In this document: one piece after another, positions 21,190 to 32,760 of the stretch
Position numbering within the stretch: position 1 is the stretch's first letter
Layout of the letters: each line of letters starts with the position of its first letter
Source: Impatiens glandulifera
Lineage: Eukaryota > Streptophyta > Magnoliopsida > Ericales > Balsaminaceae
Assembly: GCF_907164915.1 (NCBI RefSeq)
Contig: NC_061862.1
Coordinates: 36,705,522 to 36,769,521, forward strand
DNA length: 64,000 nucleotides
Direction of reading: 5' to 3'
Notes under the pieces: generated by a model
Told to the model about the DNA's origin: nothing
Databases searched by the model: none
The model's input: only the letters and a program-made list of their open reading frames with translations
Translations under genes and position numbers: made by a program

Positions 21190-23047
21190 CCCGTAATCTT
21201 GAGTTGGTCTGAGATTCTTCACACTGAACAACGCATCTCCGTCATTTGACTCTTACTAGCGCCTTGGTGAGAATGTCCTCACATTGCTCACTAATGCTTA
21301 CGAATTCTACGATGATCTATCGGTTCTTGACACATTCACAAATGAAGTGAAATCGAGTGTCGATGTGTTTGTTGCGTCCATGAAACACTAGGTTCTTCAA
21401 TAATGCTATTACAAACTTGTTGTTGATTTAGAGGGTTACCGACCTTGGCTCGCATCTGAGCACCTCGCTCAACATGTTTCTTAGCCAAAGTCTTTGACAC
21501 GACGTTGTAGAAGCTGCCATAAACACCGCCTCACATGAAAATAAAGCAACCGTTCGTTGCTTCTGAGATTACCAAGTGATTAGATTCCCGTTGAGATAAA
21601 ACACCATCCCTCCAATACTTTTTGTGTCATCTATGTCACTAGTTAGGTTGTTGTTAGTTAAACCAACGAGTTCTTCAACTTCTCGTTCTCTTCTTAATTG
21701 AATTCCATATCTTGTCGTTCACTTCACGTAACGAAGAATGTGTTTTACTACCTATTGGTGTAGAGTGGTAGGTTGCTCCATGTATCGACTCATTATGCCA
21801 ACTACGTAAGAGATATCGGGTCGAGTGTGTGTCAAGTACATAAGACACCCGATGATACGCCTATACTCCTTCGAATCTAATAAGCTTCCTTCTACATCCT
21901 TTGTGAGTTACAGCTTTGCTTCCATCGGATATTTGCTCGGGTTGCAATCCTCCAATGCAAACTGTTTTAACACCTTCTTCGCATAAGTCGCCTCCTTCAA
22001 CTCAATGCTATCTTTTTTCTAGTCCACGTCGATACAAAGGTAGTACGAAAGTATCCCAAGATCACTCATCTCTAACTCATTCATCATCTGTTTTTTGAAC
22101 TACTCAATACCCTTGATGATTGATCCTATCACGATCAAATTGTCGACCTATACGCCAACGATGAGTACTTCTTCTCCATAGTTTCTCGTGTACATAATCT
22201 GCTCTTGAGAATATTTCACGGAGCCGAGACTCATCATTCGCTTATTGAGGCAAGTGTTCAAATCCTTTGGTGTTTGACGTAGTCCGTAGAGAGCTTTGTA
22301 TAGTTTTTATACCTTGTTCTCTTTATTCTTGATGAAGAAGCCTTCAGGTTGAGCGACATAAACTTTTTCTTCGATGTCACCATTGAGAAATGTTGATTTG
22401 ACGTCTAAGTTGTGGATCTCTCATCCACGGTGAGCTGCGATGGCAAGAAGAAACCTAACTATGTCAAGTTTCGCCACCGGGGTAAAGGTCTCCTAAAAGT
22501 CAACTCATTGCTTCTACACGTAGTCTTTCGCTACCAATCTTGCTTTGTGCTTGAGGATGTTGCCTTCACTATTTCTTTTCAACTTAAAAACCCATTTTAA
22601 ATTGGTGGTCTTGTGATCGGGTGGTAAGTCAGTGTGCACACATGTCTTGTTCTTCCTAATGAACTCGAGCTCTTTCTTCATTGCCTCATTCCACGGCTCT
22701 TCGGCTTCCTCCTCGTGATATGTTGTTGGCTCGTAGGTGGTGAGCAACAACAATTCATCACGATCCATCTCTACCAGTGGTTCCTCCGCATAGACATCTC
22801 GTAGAATTTTGAACTCCATATAATTTTGTACGATCTCGTTATTATCATTGCACAACTCCCACTTCTTCTCCTCCTCGAACACGGCATCTCTACTCACATT
22901 GATTTTCCCGCAAGCTAGAACAAGAAACTTGTGCGTCTTGTTTTCGTCTTTGAACTTCAAATTTCCGATGATCTTCTCTTCGAGCTCATTGAACTTCTCT
23001 CGATGGCCCGTCATATGGTTGTTTGCTTCATTCTCAAGGTACCACAT
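21190..23047 (-). pseudogene. copia protease remnant, RT and RNase H (element J)
   Basis: From 23047 the minus strand reads WYLENEANNHMTGHREKF, a protease start whose catalytic D-x-G is replaced. Within 20 residues it passes to THKFLVLACGKINVSRDAVF, which normally follows integrase, so integrase is deleted. RT then opens with EEPWNEAMKKELEFI, NLKWVFKLKRN and KARLVAKDYV, open to 22514. Further downstream, with many stops and shifts, I can read DVKSTFLNGDIEEKVYVAQP, a damaged YVDD box, TRPDISYVVG and GRNKHIDTRFHFI from RNase H. Inactive. Confidence 0.75.
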
Positions 23048-23080
23048 GTCGGTGTGATTATACTCATTTCCACACTTTGA

Positions 23081-23560
23081 GGCGATTCACATGAAGAACG
23101 GGGAGTCGGTGGATGATTTCTCCATAAAATTGACATCCATCGTGACTGTTATTCGCTCTTTAGGAGAGGAGGTGGAAGAGATCTCCGTCGTTAAGAAGTT
23201 CATTAGAGTCGTACCACAAACATACATGCAAATCGTTACCATGATCGAGCAACATGGTGACCTCAAAAATATGATCGTCGATGAGCTTGTCGTTCGTCTC
23301 AAAGTCCACGAGGAGAGACTTCGCGGCAACGGAGACCAAGAAGAAGATAAGCACATTTTTCTCACGCATGGTGAATGGATTTCATGAATGAAGAAAACTG
23401 GAGAAGTCAAATTTTCTTTCGGATCGTCGAGTTGCAGCGACAACGGTAGAGATAACCGAGGTCGTGATAAAGGGAGAGGTCGAGGTCGTGGAGAAAGCTT
23501 GCCTCGATAAGAAGACATTAAGCCCCGTAAAGATAAAAGCATGGTGAAGTGTTACGATTG
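23081..23560 (+). pseudogene. gag segment of J in inverted orientation
   Basis: Plus-strand UBN2 gag: MKNGESVDDFSIKLTSIVTV, RVVPQTYMQIVTMIEQHGDL, RLKVHEERLRG, then an RGRGRGRG basic tract and the start of a zinc knuckle (VKCYDC). It faces opposite to the rest of J. Its first 115 bp (23081-23195) form an inverted repeat with 23577-23690. Confidence 0.75.
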
Positions 23561-23576
23561 TTTAAGGAACTTTTTT

Positions 23577-23990
23577 ATGACAAATATCTCCTCCACCTTC
23601 TCTCTCAAAGAGCGGATACCAGTCACGATGAATGTCAATTTTATGGAGAAATCATCCACGGACTCCTCGTTCTTCATGTGAATCGCCTTGAAGTGTGTCT
23701 TCAAGGTTTACACTTTTGTCTCCTTAACTCTCTCCACTTCAACATGCATTGTCTTTAGCATCTCTCGCGCTAGCTTGGTGGAATTCTTCTCGGCCACCAT
23801 GAGAAGGACGTCCTCGGGGAGCGCTTGATAGATGGTGACGAGATTCATTCTATTCTTCTGTTCGTTGACCTCATCGAGCATCACAACTTCTCACATTCCT
23901 TGTGCTTGTAAGTTTACCCGCATCTTCAACGTCCACACTAAGTAGTTACTCTTCGTGAGTAATGTCACGTTCCCTTCTCTTTCAATCTTC
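23577..23990 (-). pseudogene. gag segment of J in the original orientation
   Basis: The minus strand reads IHMKNEESVDDFSIKLTF with flanking copia gag sequence toward the LTR at 24045. It overlaps in content with the inverted piece at 23081-23195, so part of gag is present twice, head to head. Confidence 0.65.
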
Positions 23991-24210
23991 ATTGTCGTTG
24001 CATCTCTAATTGATTTGACGACATGTTCTTCAGATAGGATCTAAACAATCTTTTTAAATGAGTAAATTAGCCTAGAAACCCTAAACTACTCATTCATACA
24101 AGTCTAAATTTATTAATAATTAAATAAGAAATAATTGCATCAAGCACAATAAAGACCAATAATTTTCAAATTTAATGATAATCATTCATGCTCACACTCA
24201 CCAATAATAA

Positions 24211-25120
24211 GTTAATTTCATTTAAATTGATAATATAAAATCTCATTTTTTTATAATTTTAACCATAAAAGTTCTAAATTGTGATATTAGAATGAATTTG
24301 TTTAAAATTTCAATTGTCCCTGATAAATAGTCTCAATTTAATCATTAATCATTCTATGATTTTCTTTTAACACATGTTTTTAGATGTAAAAAATAATCTG
24401 ACTTACTATGTTGCTTAAATCATGCAATTCCTCATGTTTCCTTTAAAAACAATATTATATATATCTTATTTTTTTATTACAACGAATTTCAATATAATAT
24501 TCTAAAAAATATAATTTTATAAATGGTGTTTTTGCACGTTGTAGATTTCTGAATTACCTAATAATATAGTTGACCTTAATTAATTCTAGAAAATAATACA
24601 AAATTTATTAGCATAACCTCTTGATGGGAGAAAATCAATAATTTTTTTATCAAAATCTACACATATGGGTATATAAGTAAAATTCACAAAATAGTTTTTT
24701 TGTGAATACAACTTTTAAATATTTAAATTTAAAAAGTTGTATAATTTTAATAATTTTTAAAGTACTTTTTTTATATTTTTAAATAATATTTAATAGCATT
24801 ATTCACTAAAAACTATAGAAAAAGACCTGACTTAGAGGTAGAGTCATCCCTACGTAAAACATGGTATGATCTAAGGAACATGTAATAAACTTAAATATAA
24901 TATTATAATTTTTTTTTTTCAACTCTAATTACGGTTGTGCGGCATTATTATTCATATTATCAAATTCTCTTTCTCAATTATTACTCTATTTTAAATATAA
25001 AATGTATAAAGAAAAAACATAATATTGGGTACCCACTAACCTATCACGACTGAAAAAAAAGTGATTTTTATATTCCTTAGATGCTTTGTTGATTATTTAT
25101 TTATTAAAGTTAATCTTGAA
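24211..25120. other. AT-rich intergenic DNA upstream of the nucleoredoxin gene
   Basis: No ORF or repeat of note; likely holds upstream promoter DNA of the gene at 25273. Confidence 0.5.
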
Positions 25121-25181
25121 CGTTGATGTATGTAATAAACACACGATATAAATGTTCGCCCTTAGATAAGTTCTACGAATT

Positions 25182-25197
25182 ATATATATATATATCT
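25182..25197 (+). promoter_or_regulatory. possible TATA region of the nucleoredoxin gene
   Basis: A tatatatata run about 80-90 nt before the ATG at 25273. Position is right for a plant core promoter, but the run is simple sequence in AT-rich DNA. Confidence 0.35.
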
Positions 25198-25272
25198 TTT
25201 ACGCGTAATCTTTGGCAACAAGAAATCGAATGTTTTAATTCTACCCATTATTCTCAACAAAGAAGAACGGAG

Positions 25273-27183
25273 ATGATCGAAGAAGTCGAAATACACGACC
25301 TTACCAAGATCCTCTCTTCGCCGGACAGAGATTTCCTCATTCGAAACAACGGAGAACAGGTAGTTTCACATTGTTCATTTTCATATTTATTGTTTAAATG
25401 CATGCTTAGGATGTTTTCAAATTCCTTGACTTTACAGGTTAAACTTGACCGTTTGAAAGGGAAGAAAGTTGCTTTGTATTTCTCTGCATCATGGTGTGTT
25501 CCATGTAAATGGTTCACCCCAACTTTGGTGGAAGCCTATAATGAGCTGACATCTAAAGGAGATTTCGAGATTATATTTGTTTCAGCAGATGAAGATGAAG
25601 AATCTTTTACAAGTTACTTCTCCGAGATGCCATGGCTTGCAATCCCCTATTCAGATTCTGAAGTTCGTGAGAGCTTGAATTCGGTTTTTGAGGTGAACGG
25701 TATACCTTTTCTGGTGTTCATCGATGGTACCGGAGAAGTTGTGACGAATGAAGGAGTCGCGTTAATCCAAGAATATGCAGCGGAGGCATATCCTTTCACT
25801 GTAGATTGTGGAGGAAGAAGAAGCTAAGAAGAACCAATCTCTGAATTCTCTCCTAGTTTCCAAGTCCAGTGATTTCGTCATTTCATCTGATGGGAAGAAG
25901 GTGCGTGCATGTGTGTCTTCTTCATCGAGCTTGAATGCTTAAATTTTGCTTATTTGTATCAAATTTCATAAACTCAAACTGCATCTCTTTTTTGCTTGGT
26001 GCAGATTCCTGTTTCTTCTCTTCAAGGGAAAACGATTGGCCTATATTTCTCCAACTCTTCCTATGTAAGATGCATCAAGTATACTAAAGATTTAGTGAAA
26101 GTGTACAAGGAAATACATAAAGAGAACGAATCAGAATTCGAGATGATCACAATACAGTTGGACGATGAAGAAGATTCATTCAAAGAAGATCTCAAGAGTC
26201 TCCCATGGTTGACATTGCCTTTCAAGGACAAGAGAGCCGGAAAGCTGGTGAAGTACTTCGAATTCGAACTCAGATCTCTTCCCATACTTGTCATCATCGG
26301 TCCAGACGGAAATACCCTTCAGAAAGACGTAGCCGACATTGTGGGAGAACACGGTTACCAAGCCTATCCATTCACGGCGGAAAGGTTCGATCACCTCGAA
26401 GAGCTGAAAAGGAAGAAACTAGAATCCCAAACGTTAGAAGAGGTTTTAGTCTCTGAAGGAGGTCTGGATTTCGTAATCGGAAAAGAGGGAGTAAAAGTTC
26501 CAATTTCCGACTTAGTCGGGAAGACCATCCTTCTCTTCTTCTCCGCACATTGGTGTCAACCTTGTCGCGCTTTTATCCCGAAGCTGACAGAGGTTTACAA
26601 CCAAATAAAGGAGAAAGATGCAGAATTCGAGCTGATTTTCGTCTCTAAAGATCACGATCAAGCCTCGTTCGATGAATACTTCGCGACTATGCCTGGGCTG
26701 GCATTACCATTCGGGGACGAGAGGAATGAGGGGCTTTCGCGCCTGCTTAAGGTGCAGGGGATTCCGACTCTTGTAGCACTTGGGAAGACTGGGAGGACTG
26801 TTTCGACGGAGGTAAGGGAGATGGTGTTGTCGCATGGAGCGAAAGCGTATCCGTTTGATGAGGAGAAGATGAAGGAGATAGAGAAGGAGTTGGATGATTT
26901 GGTGAAGGAGTTGCCAGAGAAAGTTAAGGTTGAGAGTCATGAACACGAGCTGGTGTTGACGAAACTGGAGGATTTATGGTGCGATGAATGTGACAAGTCT
27001 GAGTATGGGGAAGTTTGGTCTTATTATTGCTATGATTGCGATTTTAAACTTCATCCTAAATGTGCTTTGAAAGAAGAAGAGAAAGTTGCAGAAGAAGAAG
27101 GTAAGGAGGAGAAGGAGAAAGATGGTGGTGCTAAAGAAGGATGGGTTTGTGATGGTGAGGTATGCCAGAGGGCAGCAACCTAA
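25273..27183 (+). CDS. NRX1: nucleoredoxin 1-like gene, three exons, frameshift in exon 2
   Basis: Nucleoredoxins are cytosolic and nuclear disulfide reductases that protect antioxidant enzymes. Exons: 25273-25359, 25438-25900, 26005-27183, with GT-AG introns of 78 and 104 bp, all phase 0. Domain 1 has the redox site WCVPC (25492-25506). Domain 2 is a thioredoxin fold without CxxC (SSYVRCIKY), usual in this family. Domain 3 has WCQPC (26551-26565). The C-terminus is a DC1/C1-like zinc domain (CDECDKSEYGEVWSYYCYDC, then FKLHPKC). Exon 2 is 463 bp, not a multiple of three: near 25801-25810 the frame shifts after AYPFTVD, so the conceptual protein stops at 25827, although VEEEEAKKNQSLNSLLVSKS continues in another frame. 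Either a recent inactivating indel or a sequencing error; otherwise the reading is well conserved. Confidence 0.88.
25360..25437 (+). other. intron 1 of the nucleoredoxin gene
   Basis: gtagtttc...ctttacag, 78 bp, between codons for GEQ and VKL. It happens to be open in frame, but removing it restores the family alignment (NNGEQ-VKLDRLKGKKVALYFSA). Confidence 0.8.
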
Positions 27184-27665
27184 AGGAATGAATGAAGAAA
27201 CTGATTTCAAATTATCCAGTTTGTTTGTTATATATAATATATTAATTTTTTTATATCTTTCAATTTATATATAATATATCAATTATTATATATATGTATA
27301 TATATATATATATATTTTTTTTATTGTTGGCCCTTTTTATTTTATCATCAATCAATTTTATTTTGATAAAATTAAAAAATAAGTGTTTTAATATATTCAT
27401 TCCAACTTCCCTATTTATATAAGCTTAAGTTTCTTCTAATAAATAAAAATGATATATAAGTATAAGTTTTTACTAACTAATACATAAAAAAAAATGATGA
27501 ACAAAAATTACCGATAAGTTAATCAACAAAATAGTTGTTTCCTTTTTTATTATTGGATTTCCTTACCAAATAAAATCAAAGTTATCTAAAAGAAAAAAAA
27601 TTTTATAAGTGAAAATAAATTTTAATTACTTGTAGGCCTCTTATGAACGAATGAGAGGTAAAGAC
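27184..27665. other. 3' flank of the nucleoredoxin gene, AT-rich
   Basis: Contains AT runs and a T-rich tract at 27315; it likely holds the polyadenylation region. No gene seen. Confidence 0.5.
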
Positions 27666-29516
27666 TATTAGGATCGGTCCTATCAATAGAGACTAAGGTC
27701 TGACTGTTGTTAACAACTTATGATAAACGATTCGATAATAATCATATGAGGGATTAATATCTGTTTCTATTCTTCACAAATCCTTCGAACTCTTGAAACA
27801 GTTTCAACTAAGGAAGTGTTCGTCGAATTTGAAGCTTTTAACCGATAGAAGATGAATAGAAAAAATAAAGAACACAAGAAGTTGTTTATGGATGTTCGGA
27901 GCAAACCCTCCTACGTCACCTATTCTTCCACAACCGGAAGGATATCCACTAAATACTTTAAATCAAATACAACTTACTGAGTTAACTAACTATCTGTTGA
28001 ACAGAACAACCTCTGTTCAACTTATAATATTCTCAACAATATTCTCACAACTAGACAGTAATTGATTTTCTCTCTTAAACTTGAATGATAATAGAAATCA
28101 GTAAGACCAAGAGTGAATAAGAAAGTGACTTAGTGTGTTCAATTGATCTAGTGTTAAAGATATTCATCCATTGTCCTTGAGCATCTATTTATAGTAGGAC
28201 ACCAACGGTCGAATCTTCTTTGTGGACATGTGGCAAGTGTCCGTTGGAAGGCCGCCCAGAGTACCAGAAATCACAGACTCTGAGCAAATGGATCGTGGTC
28301 GTACCGAATTGGTAGTGCGCCGAATATCCTCCTGATATTGTCTTGTACTGGACAAACCATTGGAAGGACATTTGTGTGCGTGACGTTCGTTCATTTGATA
28401 CAATTAGTTGGCTTGTCAGACTTCACAGAAGTGAGTGGAGCAGGAGTAGCAGACAACTATCTGATCGTGGTTAGACGTATGCTTTCTTCAGACCGCTGCT
28501 AAAGCAAGACATTAGATGTGTTCCATTAGACCAAGTCTAAGGGAGTTAGACGTCCTCATCTAACAACGCGTTCCATTAGACAAAGTCTAATGGAGTTAGA
28601 CGTTCTCGTCTAACCGCGCATCCCATTAGACCAAGTCTAATGGAGTTAGACGTCCTCGTCTAACTACGCATCCCATTAGACCAAGTCTAATGAAGTTAAA
28701 TGTCTTCGTCTAACCGCGCATCCCATTAGACCAAGTCTAATGGATTTAGACGTCCTCGTCTAACCGCGCATCCCATTAGACAAAGTCTAATGGAGTTAAA
28801 CGTCCTCGTCTAACTACGCATCCCATTAGACCAAGTCTAATAGAGTTAGACGTCCTCGTCTAACTACACATCCCATTAGACCAAGTCTAATGGAGTTAGA
28901 CGTCCTCGTCTAATTTCGCATCCCATTAGACCAAGTCTAATGGAGTTAGACGTCCTCGTCTAATTACGCATCCCATTAGACCAAGTCTAATGGAGTTAGA
29001 CGTCCTCGTCTAACTTCGTATCCCATTAGACCAAGTCTAATGGAGTTAGACGTCCTCGTCTAACTTCGTATCCCATTAGACCAAGTGTAATAGAGTTAGA
29101 CTACCACGTCTAACTTTTCATCCCATTGGACCAAGTCTAATGGAGTTAGACTACCACGTCTAACTTCGCATCCCATTAGACCAAGTCTAATGGAGTTAGA
29201 CTACCACGTCTAACTTCACATCCCATTAGACAAAGTCTAATGGAGTTAGACTACCACGTCTAACTTTGTCTAATTAGCCTACTTATACCGCGTCTAAGTT
29301 AGCATAGTTTAATGCACCTGCATCAAAACCAAATAGACAACTTAACTTATTCTGTTTAAACATTTAGTTATTTACAACTAAACATCATGAAGATTCCGTT
29401 CTAAACATCATGAAGATTCCATTGTTTAATGTTTAATAACTTTTGTTTATTTCTAAGTTAATTACTTCTCACTTAATTAACTATTTTCTTTACTTTTATT
29501 TTATTTTTTTCCAACA
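27666..29516 (-). repeat. 3' LTR of element I
   Basis: Plus strand starts tattaggatcgg (a decayed TGATAGGATCGG end) and ends ttttccaaca. It shares with E and F the blocks 'tggatgttcggagcaaaccctcctacgtcac', the cell of direct words around gtccgttggaaggc, and a minus-strand TATA box (ctataaatag) at 28185-28194. It carries the 50-bp tandem array at 28515-29268. Confidence 0.8.
28515..29268. repeat. tandem array of about 15 units of 50 bp, two palindromes per unit
   Basis: Units start tcccattaga at 28621, 28671, 28721 and so on. Each contains CCATTAGAC-caa-GTCTAATGG and GTTAGACG-tcct-CGTCTAAC, two short hairpins. Late units change the second spacer (tacca). The array sits in the LTR upstream of the TATA box as read on the minus strand, that is, in U3. 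Confidence 0.92.
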
Positions 29517-29530
29517 ATTTCCCCATTTTT
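29517..29530 (-). other. polypurine tract of element I
   Basis: The minus strand reads aaaaatggggaaat directly before the LTR start TGTTGG, the same as in E. Confidence 0.7.
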
Positions 29531-29656
29531 TATGATGTTAAAACTATGCAATCTTAATAAAGCAAAATAAACACCCATCAAATAAGATTGAAATCAAAGT
29601 AGTTCATCAGAATATTCAAGCATAAGTTTAAAGAGTTGTTAAGCAGAAAGAAAGAT

Positions 29657-31575
29657 TTAGGGTCCTTCCCTTTTCAACATTGGATCTGCGTTGCCTTCAA
29701 GCATTGATTCGCCATTTAGGATGTTATGGAAATGAGTGACCGCTCGTCCTCCACTGCCACCACCTCTGTCGCCTCCACGTCTTGAACCTGTTTTTGTTGG
29801 TCTACAATCGTCTTCGTCATCTCCAACACCAGCAACAACTTTTCGCTTTGATTTCGATCGAGTTCCTTTAGCAGAAGTTGACCCCCCTCTTGTGCTTCCT
29901 TCCCCCTTTTTAATATTATCAGGTTTAGCAGCAACAAGAGCTCTTTCCTTCTCAACAGCAACTTCAGCTTCTTCTCTAGCTTGAAATTGCCTTGCAACTG
30001 TGTGAGCTTGCTCCATTCGCTCAGCCTTTGCTCTATTCAATGCGTTTGACATCTCCATCATTTGTACCTGAATAAGTTTCATTGCTGATGTAATATCTTG
30101 GTGAATCTCTAGGGTGAAAGTCTTAGTTTCAGCATGATGCTCCAATTGTCGATTAAATAAATTATTTTCTAACTTCTTGTGCTGAGTATTCAAGATGTTT
30201 ACTTCATATGTATTTCGCTTCAGAATTTTCTCCATTTCTCTTTGGGTAGCAAGAATGGAAGACACATCTTCTTTACATGAAGTAGACCCCTTCTCAAGAT
30301 GAGCCAATCTGGACGATATGTCTAGCATATTCTACTGCATAGAATTCATTGCATCCAAGATTGAATTACAAAAGTTTGCTCCTCTAGGAGAATCTTCTTC
30401 AGAAGATCGAGTATCCGAAGATACAGCTTGGGAACAAGCTAGAGCAGTGCGAATGGGACTCGCATGTACATTCACTTATAAAGAATGCTCTAGTTCTTTA
30501 TCTCTGGGAGGGGAAGAGGAAGACTTTGATGTATCCTTAGACAGATCCCATTCATTTAAAATGTCGGCACATACTTGATGAATACGCTCTAAAATGTCTT
30601 CAGAGTGAAGAGGTAAATCAGCAACGTTGTCAACAATGTATACCGGTGTCTTGATGGGGAATGATCGAGGAGAAGTAATTGGACTTTCTTCCACAGGTGC
30701 TCCTTCTGAGGATGAGGATGACTCATCTTTATCAGATTGTTCCCCCTCAACAGAGGGAATCTTCTCAGAATCTACTTCCTTCAAAGGTTCCCCCTTAGCC
30801 TCTGATCCTGGTGACTGATCAGCTAAATTTGTTGATTCTTCCTCAACCAACAGAGATTTTTCTACTTCAAGAATAGGAGGAACCACTTCAGATGTCTCCT
30901 TCTATGGAATAGACAGACGAATTACTTCAACAAAAACCGCCTCTTCTTCTAATTTGATTTCAGTTTGAACCAAGACCGGAGTCTGTTCAACAATATGGTG
31001 GGGGCATTAATCGCTTTTTTTCAAATGATACATTAGCTAGCTCAATAAGATGGGCAACAGTCTCCTATGTTCTTCCGAAATAGTCTAATCACCTTCAAAG
31101 ATTTGCATCGGCTCGTCTTGACTATAAGACATATCATCAAACAAATTTAACCTGGTAGACTCGGTGTAGTGAACGTGTTGAAGGACTATTGAGCAATAGT
31201 TGTTCATAATCAAGTCGAGTCGCTTCAATGCATTCTGCTCTGCAAGAGCATCCCTGTCAAGCGGGTTAAAATTGGCCTTTCTTGCCTCAAGCATGAGAAA
31301 GAGAGCACGACGCATGATATTAGCCACCACGAGATCCTTTCTTTTGAGGGATTTAGAGACCTCATTTGTCTTTGCCCATTTCAGGACTCTCTTCTCCATC
31401 TTAATCAGTTTCTTCCATTCTTTCTCAATTTTGCCTTCCGATATAATTTCATCAAGTTGAGTGACTAACCTGTGATTCATCCAGGTATTGAAAATTTCAA
31501 TCTTCTTAGCCTCTTTCACTTCAACTTTCTCCATGATAAGATTAACAATGCAACTGGCCTCCAAAAGTCAAGCTC
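29657..31575 (-). pseudogene. extra retrotransposon ORF, C-terminal two-thirds (aORF of element I)
   Basis: Mostly one frame from 31564 to 29657, with a few stops. First block: IVNLIMEKVEVKEAKKIEIF, MEKRVLKWAKTNE, SLKRKDLVVANI, LEARKANFNPLDRDA, and DEPMQIF, matching E residue for residue in many places. A Glu/Ser-rich acidic linker follows (30886-30480), then a coiled-coil (MEKILKRNTYEVNILNTQHK onward) and a tail with KKGEGSTRGG, GDRGGGSGGRA and a final DPMLKREGP that lies 140 bp from the LTR. E ends in the same way (DPNMKREGR). Function unknown; the pattern suggests an oligomerising, nucleic-acid-associated protein. Confidence 0.75.
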
Positions 31576-32029
31576 AAGTCATGTTTTGACCAAGCAACTC
31601 GCGAGCGATTTATGAGCAGCTTGATATATTTTGCAGTCTTAGATTGGATACGAGATTGTGATGAGATGTAGAATTCGTTCTCTCGATGTTATATTGTTCT
31701 AATAAACTTATATAAAATATAATGTTCTAATTGACTCAAACTGTCTCCAATCATCATTATTTTAAAAAAATTTATATAAAGTTTTCTTGGGTGGGTCAAT
31801 ACATTAATTAACTATTTTAAATATAATAAAATATAATATTAAATAATTAAATTTAATAAAATAATAAAATATTTAATAAAATATTTGGGAGAGAGAGAAT
31901 GAGCAAGGGAGTGACGTGTTACTACATTATTTACTTGAGAAAAAAATAAAGGGTGAGGAGAGAAGAGATGAAATTTGTTATTTTTTCAACAAATTTTATT
32001 GTGTCACTCATTTATTTCAGATTTACTCT
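31576..32029. other. AT-rich intergenic DNA
   Basis: Nothing supportable beyond AT-rich filler. Confidence 0.5.
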
Positions 32030-32760
32030 CCCAAATTCTCATTTTTTGAAAAAATTTAACAACTTATTTATGAATCTTATATTTTATTGTAATATTGTTT
32101 TGAAGAATTTATTTAATATTATTTTAATATGAACAAAAATGAAATTAATAATTTTTTATTTAATTTTTATTCGTAAGAACATTATTTTGTCTAATATTTG
32201 ATTATTACTCTTTTGGTGTTTGTTGGATGACATTTTTATTATTATATAATTCTTGATTATTAATTTATTTATTTTTGTGTTGTGTTGAAGGATTTTTTAT
32301 TGTTGAAATAATAAGTCATTGTTATATACATTCATTTAGACCCAACAATTTTAAAATAATTAATAATTAATGTTAATATAAGAAAAAAACATAAAAAAAC
32401 ATAAAATTAAAATAATTAATGATGAATGTTCATATATATATATATATATTCATATATATATATATATATATAATAAAATTAAAATAATTAATAATAAATA
32501 CTTATAGAAATAATAATAAATTTATGAAAAAGATAAAAATAGAAAATTCATTTATTAATAAAAAAGAAGGTAAGAGAAAATATATTAATATTAGTTAATA
32601 AATATATAAATTAAAAAATAAAAGTTAACTATGGTTTACTAAAAAGGCAAAATGAGGCAATTTTTGATAATAAGTATGTTTAAATGATCTTTTATTAGTA
32701 TATACGTTTAAGTGAGTTATTTGTACAAGTACCTATGTCTAAGTGAGTTTTTTCCAATTA
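32030..32760. repeat. second, left-truncated copy of the AT-rich TIR element
   Basis: Shares with 19640-20180 the words 'taatatttgattattactctttt', 'gaaggattttt(a)ttgttgaaa', 'ttttaaaataattaataat' and the terminal 'taagtgagtt' block. (AT)n runs at about 32431-32471. No matching left TIR. Confidence 0.55.

Larger units (their letters stand above)
21033..24210 (-). mobile_element. rearranged copia element J
   Basis: LTR-like direct repeats at 21033-21190 and 24045-24205 share agaaaccctaaactact, attaataattaaataag and gaccaata(a/c)tttcaaattt blocks. Between them, on the minus strand, are gag (23990-23577), an inverted gag piece (23081-23560, plus strand), a protease-to-RT fusion (23047-22514) and decayed RT/RNase H (22514-21190). 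Highly degenerate. Confidence 0.75.
27666..31575 (-). mobile_element. copia-type element I: 3' LTR plus end of aORF, 5' truncated
   Basis: Minus-strand 3' end of an element of the E/F family: a 1.85-kb LTR (27666-29516), a polypurine tract (29517-29530) and about 1.9 kb of aORF. At about 31575 it meets AT-rich DNA; gag, pol and the 5' LTR are missing. Confidence 0.8.

Noticed and set aside
25123..25827. Single unspliced ORF of 234 codons for the start of the nucleoredoxin gene
   Set aside because: It reads through 5' leader and intron 1; ATG 25273 with removal of 25360-25437 restores the family sequence.
28515..29268. Regular 50-bp repeats resembling a CRISPR array
   Set aside because: Units are contiguous and similar along their whole length with no unique spacers, lie in a plant LTR, and no cas genes exist.
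29736..29984. Plus-strand Pro/Ser-rich ORF
   Set aside because: Antisense shadow of the Gly/Arg-rich aORF tail of I.
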